Of a stretch of 7,385 bases of DNA, positions 5,948 to 7,385 are shown in pieces. Each line of letters opens with the position of its first letter. Position 1 is the first letter of the stretch. The translations under genes and the position numbers were made by a program. The stretch comes from Bacteroidales bacterium (lineage in GTDB: Bacteria > Bacteroidota > Bacteroidia > Bacteroidales > VadinHA17), in NCBI GenBank assembly GCA_030692905.1, contig JAUYBT010000123.1, positions 1 through 7,385 on the forward strand, read 5' to 3'. The notes beneath the pieces are model-generated. The model ran no database searches and was not told where the DNA came from. It saw only the letters and a list, made by a program, of their open reading frames with translations.

Positions 5948-7095
5948 TGCATCGCCCACAGTTTGAGGTTGCCCAAATCGTAGATCGGTTTGGACAGCAA
6001 TATGTTGAGAAATACCATCCCAATAGTTTTATGGTGCGAACTCTCGATGCCTTGCAGAAGTGTCGCACATCGGCTTTGGGCGGACACATAGATATTTGTC
6101 TCAGTTGCGGTAAGGAACGCATCAGCTACAATAGCTGTGGCAACCGCAATTGTCCTAAATGCCAGGGGGCAAAACAAGCTCTTTGGGTCGAGGACCGGAT
6201 GAATGATGCCCTTGAGGTGAAGTACTTCCACGTTGTCTTTACCGTTCCAGAAGAATTAAACCAGATATGCCTGCTGGACAGCAAACTGTTTTATAAAACC
6301 CTGTTTGAATGCGTGTGGAGCGTATTGCAGCAATTTGGATACACTCACTATGGCATAGAAAGCGGAGCTATCTGCATGTTGCACACCTGGGGACAAAACC
6401 TGAGTTTACACCCCCATATCCATTGTATCGTTCCGGCAGCAGGGTTGACGTTAGCCGGAAACATGAAGCGGATTACCAAACAAGGTAAATACCTGTACCC
6501 GGTGCGTATGCTTAGCCCCACGTTCCGAAGCATACTGCTCAGAAAACTCAAACTTCAGCTCAAACTCAGCAACCAATTACCGAAGTATCAGTCCTTAATC
6601 GATGATGTCTGGAAAAAGCCATGGGTTGTCTATTGCAAGCCTCCCTTTGGTAATGCACAGCAAATTGTTAAATACCTGGGCCAGTACTCTCATCGTGTAG
6701 CAATCAGTAATCATCGCATAAAAAACATCAACGATACAGGAGTTACCTTTTTATACAAGGATTACAGGGACGAAAGCAGAATAAAGCCGACAACATTATC
6801 CGGAGTTGAATTCCTGCGGCGGTTCTGCCTGCATATATTGCCCAAGCGGTTTGTTAAGATCAGGTATTACGGTTTGCTGAGCAGCAAGCAAAAAGACCGG
6901 GTTAAGTCGCTGCTGGCAAAAAAGCCGGAAACAACTGTCAAAGAAACCAGGCAGGAACGAATAGTCAGGCTTACCGGATTTGATTCCCGCCTCTGTCCGG
7001 TATGTAAAACAGGATTCATGCATACCATAGAACTGCTCCCAAAGATCCGTGCACCAACAAATGTGCTTTATCCAACAAAAATATTATGGTGCTGA
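5947..7095 (+). CDS. IS91-family HUH/Y2 transposase
   Basis: A 382-residue protein, normal length for the family. It opens with a zinc-binding domain: C39, H47, C51-x-x-C54, C64, C69-x-x-C72 (CLSCGKERISYNSCGNRNCPKC). The HUH nuclease core follows, with HTWGQNLSLHPHIHCIVPAAG (146-166) giving the metal-binding H157-I-H159, and the paired catalytic tyrosines Y243 and Y247 in VKYLGQYSHRVAISNHRI (241-258), the YxxxY of IS91-type enzymes. A C-terminal CPVC (350-353) suggests another small zinc site. It should nick at one element end and drive single-strand, rolling-circle-like transposition. The start is GTG, overlapping the recombinase stop as TAGTG, so translation is probably coupled. No frameshift or missing key residue is seen, so the gene looks intact. 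Confidence 0.95.
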   Translation: MHRPQFEVAQIVDRFGQQYVEKYHPNSFMVRTLDALQKCRTSALGGHIDICLSCGKERISYNSCGNRNCPKCQGAKQALWVEDRMNDALEVKYFHVVFTVPEELNQICLLDSKLFYKTLFECVWSVLQQFGYTHYGIESGAICMLHTWGQNLSLHPHIHCIVPAAGLTLAGNMKRITKQGKYLYPVRMLSPTFRSILLRKLKLQLKLSNQLPKYQSLIDDVWKKPWVVYCKPPFGNAQQIVKYLGQYSHRVAISNHRIKNINDTGVTFLYKDYRDESRIKPTTLSGVEFLRRFCLHILPKRFVKIRYYGLLSSKQKDRVKSLLAKKPETTVKETRQERIVRLTGFDSRLCPVCKTGFMHTIELLPKIRAPTNVLYPTKILWC

Positions 7096-7323
7096 TTCTG
7101 GATATTTTAAATTACCTGCTTTGCCGGGATGGGAATCGTATGGCCAGAAAGTTGTAAAATGATCCAAAAACGAGCAAAACCAGCTGAATGAGAAGCGATA
7201 AATCATTGAAAATGTAAAAACAATACCAACATATAACCCCAAAACTACCTAACCAGTCTGAAATGAGGCTGCTCATGGAACACGAATAACGGTGGTAAGT
7301 GCATAGAATATGGTCAAGTGACC

Positions 7324-7337
7324 GGATGTAGTGCAAC
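7324..7337 (-). repeat. Right copy of imperfect inverted repeat in the mobile element
   Basis: GGATGTAGTGCAAC is the reverse complement, with one mismatch, of the left copy at 4923-4936. Just inside it lies the small hairpin GGTCA-AG-TGACC (7312-7323), mirroring the repeat-then-hairpin order at the left end. Confidence 0.55.
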
Positions 7338-7341
7338 GTGA

Positions 7342-7376
7342 GACTTCATTCTTGGCACTACGCGCCAAATGAAGTC
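7342..7376 (+). other. Right-end hairpin, candidate transposition origin (oriIS)
   Basis: GACTTCATT (7342-7350) pairs perfectly with AATGAAGTC (7368-7376). After a two-base bulge (CT), TGGC (7353-7356) pairs with GCCA (7364-7367) around the loop ACTACGC. IS91-type transposases act at an origin end containing a subterminal hairpin, and this one lies about 250 bases after the transposase stop, in the expected position. The bases after it (CTCTTTATT) may be the element terminus or host DNA. It could also weakly terminate transcription. Confidence 0.45.
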
Positions 7377-7385
7377 CTCTTTATT

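Larger units (their letters stand above)
4923..7376 (+). mobile_element. IS91-like element with tyrosine recombinase plus HUH/Y2 transposase (ends approximate)
   Basis: Two genes, a tyrosine recombinase followed by an IS91-type transposase, overlap by one base and are flanked by non-coding, hairpin-rich DNA. IS91-family elements transpose by single-strand, rolling-circle-like transfer and normally lack terminal inverted repeats and target duplications. A subset is known to carry an upstream phage-integrase-like gene, and this element fits that subset. The limits given here run from the left copy of a 14-base inverted repeat to the outer arm of the right-end hairpin. They are a working choice, because the true ends need comparison with other copies. 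Insertion just beyond the glycosidase stop codon leaves that gene apparently intact. Confidence 0.75.
7096..7385 (+). other. Non-coding right flank of the element, hairpin-rich
   Basis: These 290 bases after the transposase hold no convincing gene; the 74-codon reverse-strand frame at 7112-7336 has no recognisable features. The first 160 bases are A-rich and unstructured. The last 125 contain a series of inverted repeats: ATGAG/CTCAT (7263-7267 with 7272-7276), GGTCA/TGACC (7312-7316 with 7319-7323), the 14-base repeat at 7324-7337, and the large hairpin at 7342-7376. A long structured tail after the transposase is what an IS91-type origin end looks like. Confidence 0.55.

Noticed and set aside
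7112..7336. A 74-codon reverse-strand reading frame in the right flank
   Set aside because: No recognisable motif, no promoter or neighbour support, and it crosses the hairpins and the inverted repeat; better explained as non-coding element end.
1..7385. CRISPR array, tRNA or rRNA genes
   Set aside because: No regularly spaced repeats and no cloverleaf or rRNA-like segments were seen on either strand by eye.

Overview
The window looks like chromosomal DNA from a member of the Bacteroidota, probably an environmental polysaccharide-degrading lineage of the Bacteroidales/Marinilabiliales type; this is an inference. The grounds are AT-rich DNA, start codons preceded by A-rich sequence without a Shine-Dalgarno motif, a LytS/LytTR two-component pair, secreted glycoside hydrolases, a short REP-like palindrome of a style common in this phylum, and a two-gene IS91-like element. 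All supported genes are on the + strand.

Region 1 (1-480): the 3' end of a gene whose product resembles the C-terminal domain of glycoside hydrolase family 2 enzymes. It is followed by an almost perfect 29-base palindrome and then an AT-rich stretch that probably holds the promoter of the next operon.

Region 2 (481-4864): a tight four-gene operon. It encodes a secreted protein of no family I recognise, a four-helix membrane histidine kinase of the LytS/YehU type, a LytTR response regulator, and a secreted GH39-like glycosidase. Kinase and regulator overlap by 1 base (TAATG), and regulator and glycosidase by 4 bases (ATGA). Putting an enzyme in the same translationally coupled unit as a LytTR system is unlike the usual SusCD/hybrid-sensor arrangement of Bacteroidota carbohydrate loci. 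It suggests a small self-contained circuit in which the secreted orphan protein may help the kinase sense something outside the cell.

Region 3 (4865-7385): an IS91-like mobile element inserted just after the glycosidase. It carries a tyrosine recombinase with a complete catalytic set and, overlapping it by 1 base (TAGTG), an HUH/Y2 transposase. The flanks are rich in structure: an intrinsic terminator-like hairpin, a three-way-junction fold around the recombinase start codon, a 14-base inverted repeat (13 matches) near the two ends with a hairpin directly inside each copy, and a long hairpin at the right end that could be the transposition origin. Exact element ends cannot be fixed from this sequence alone.
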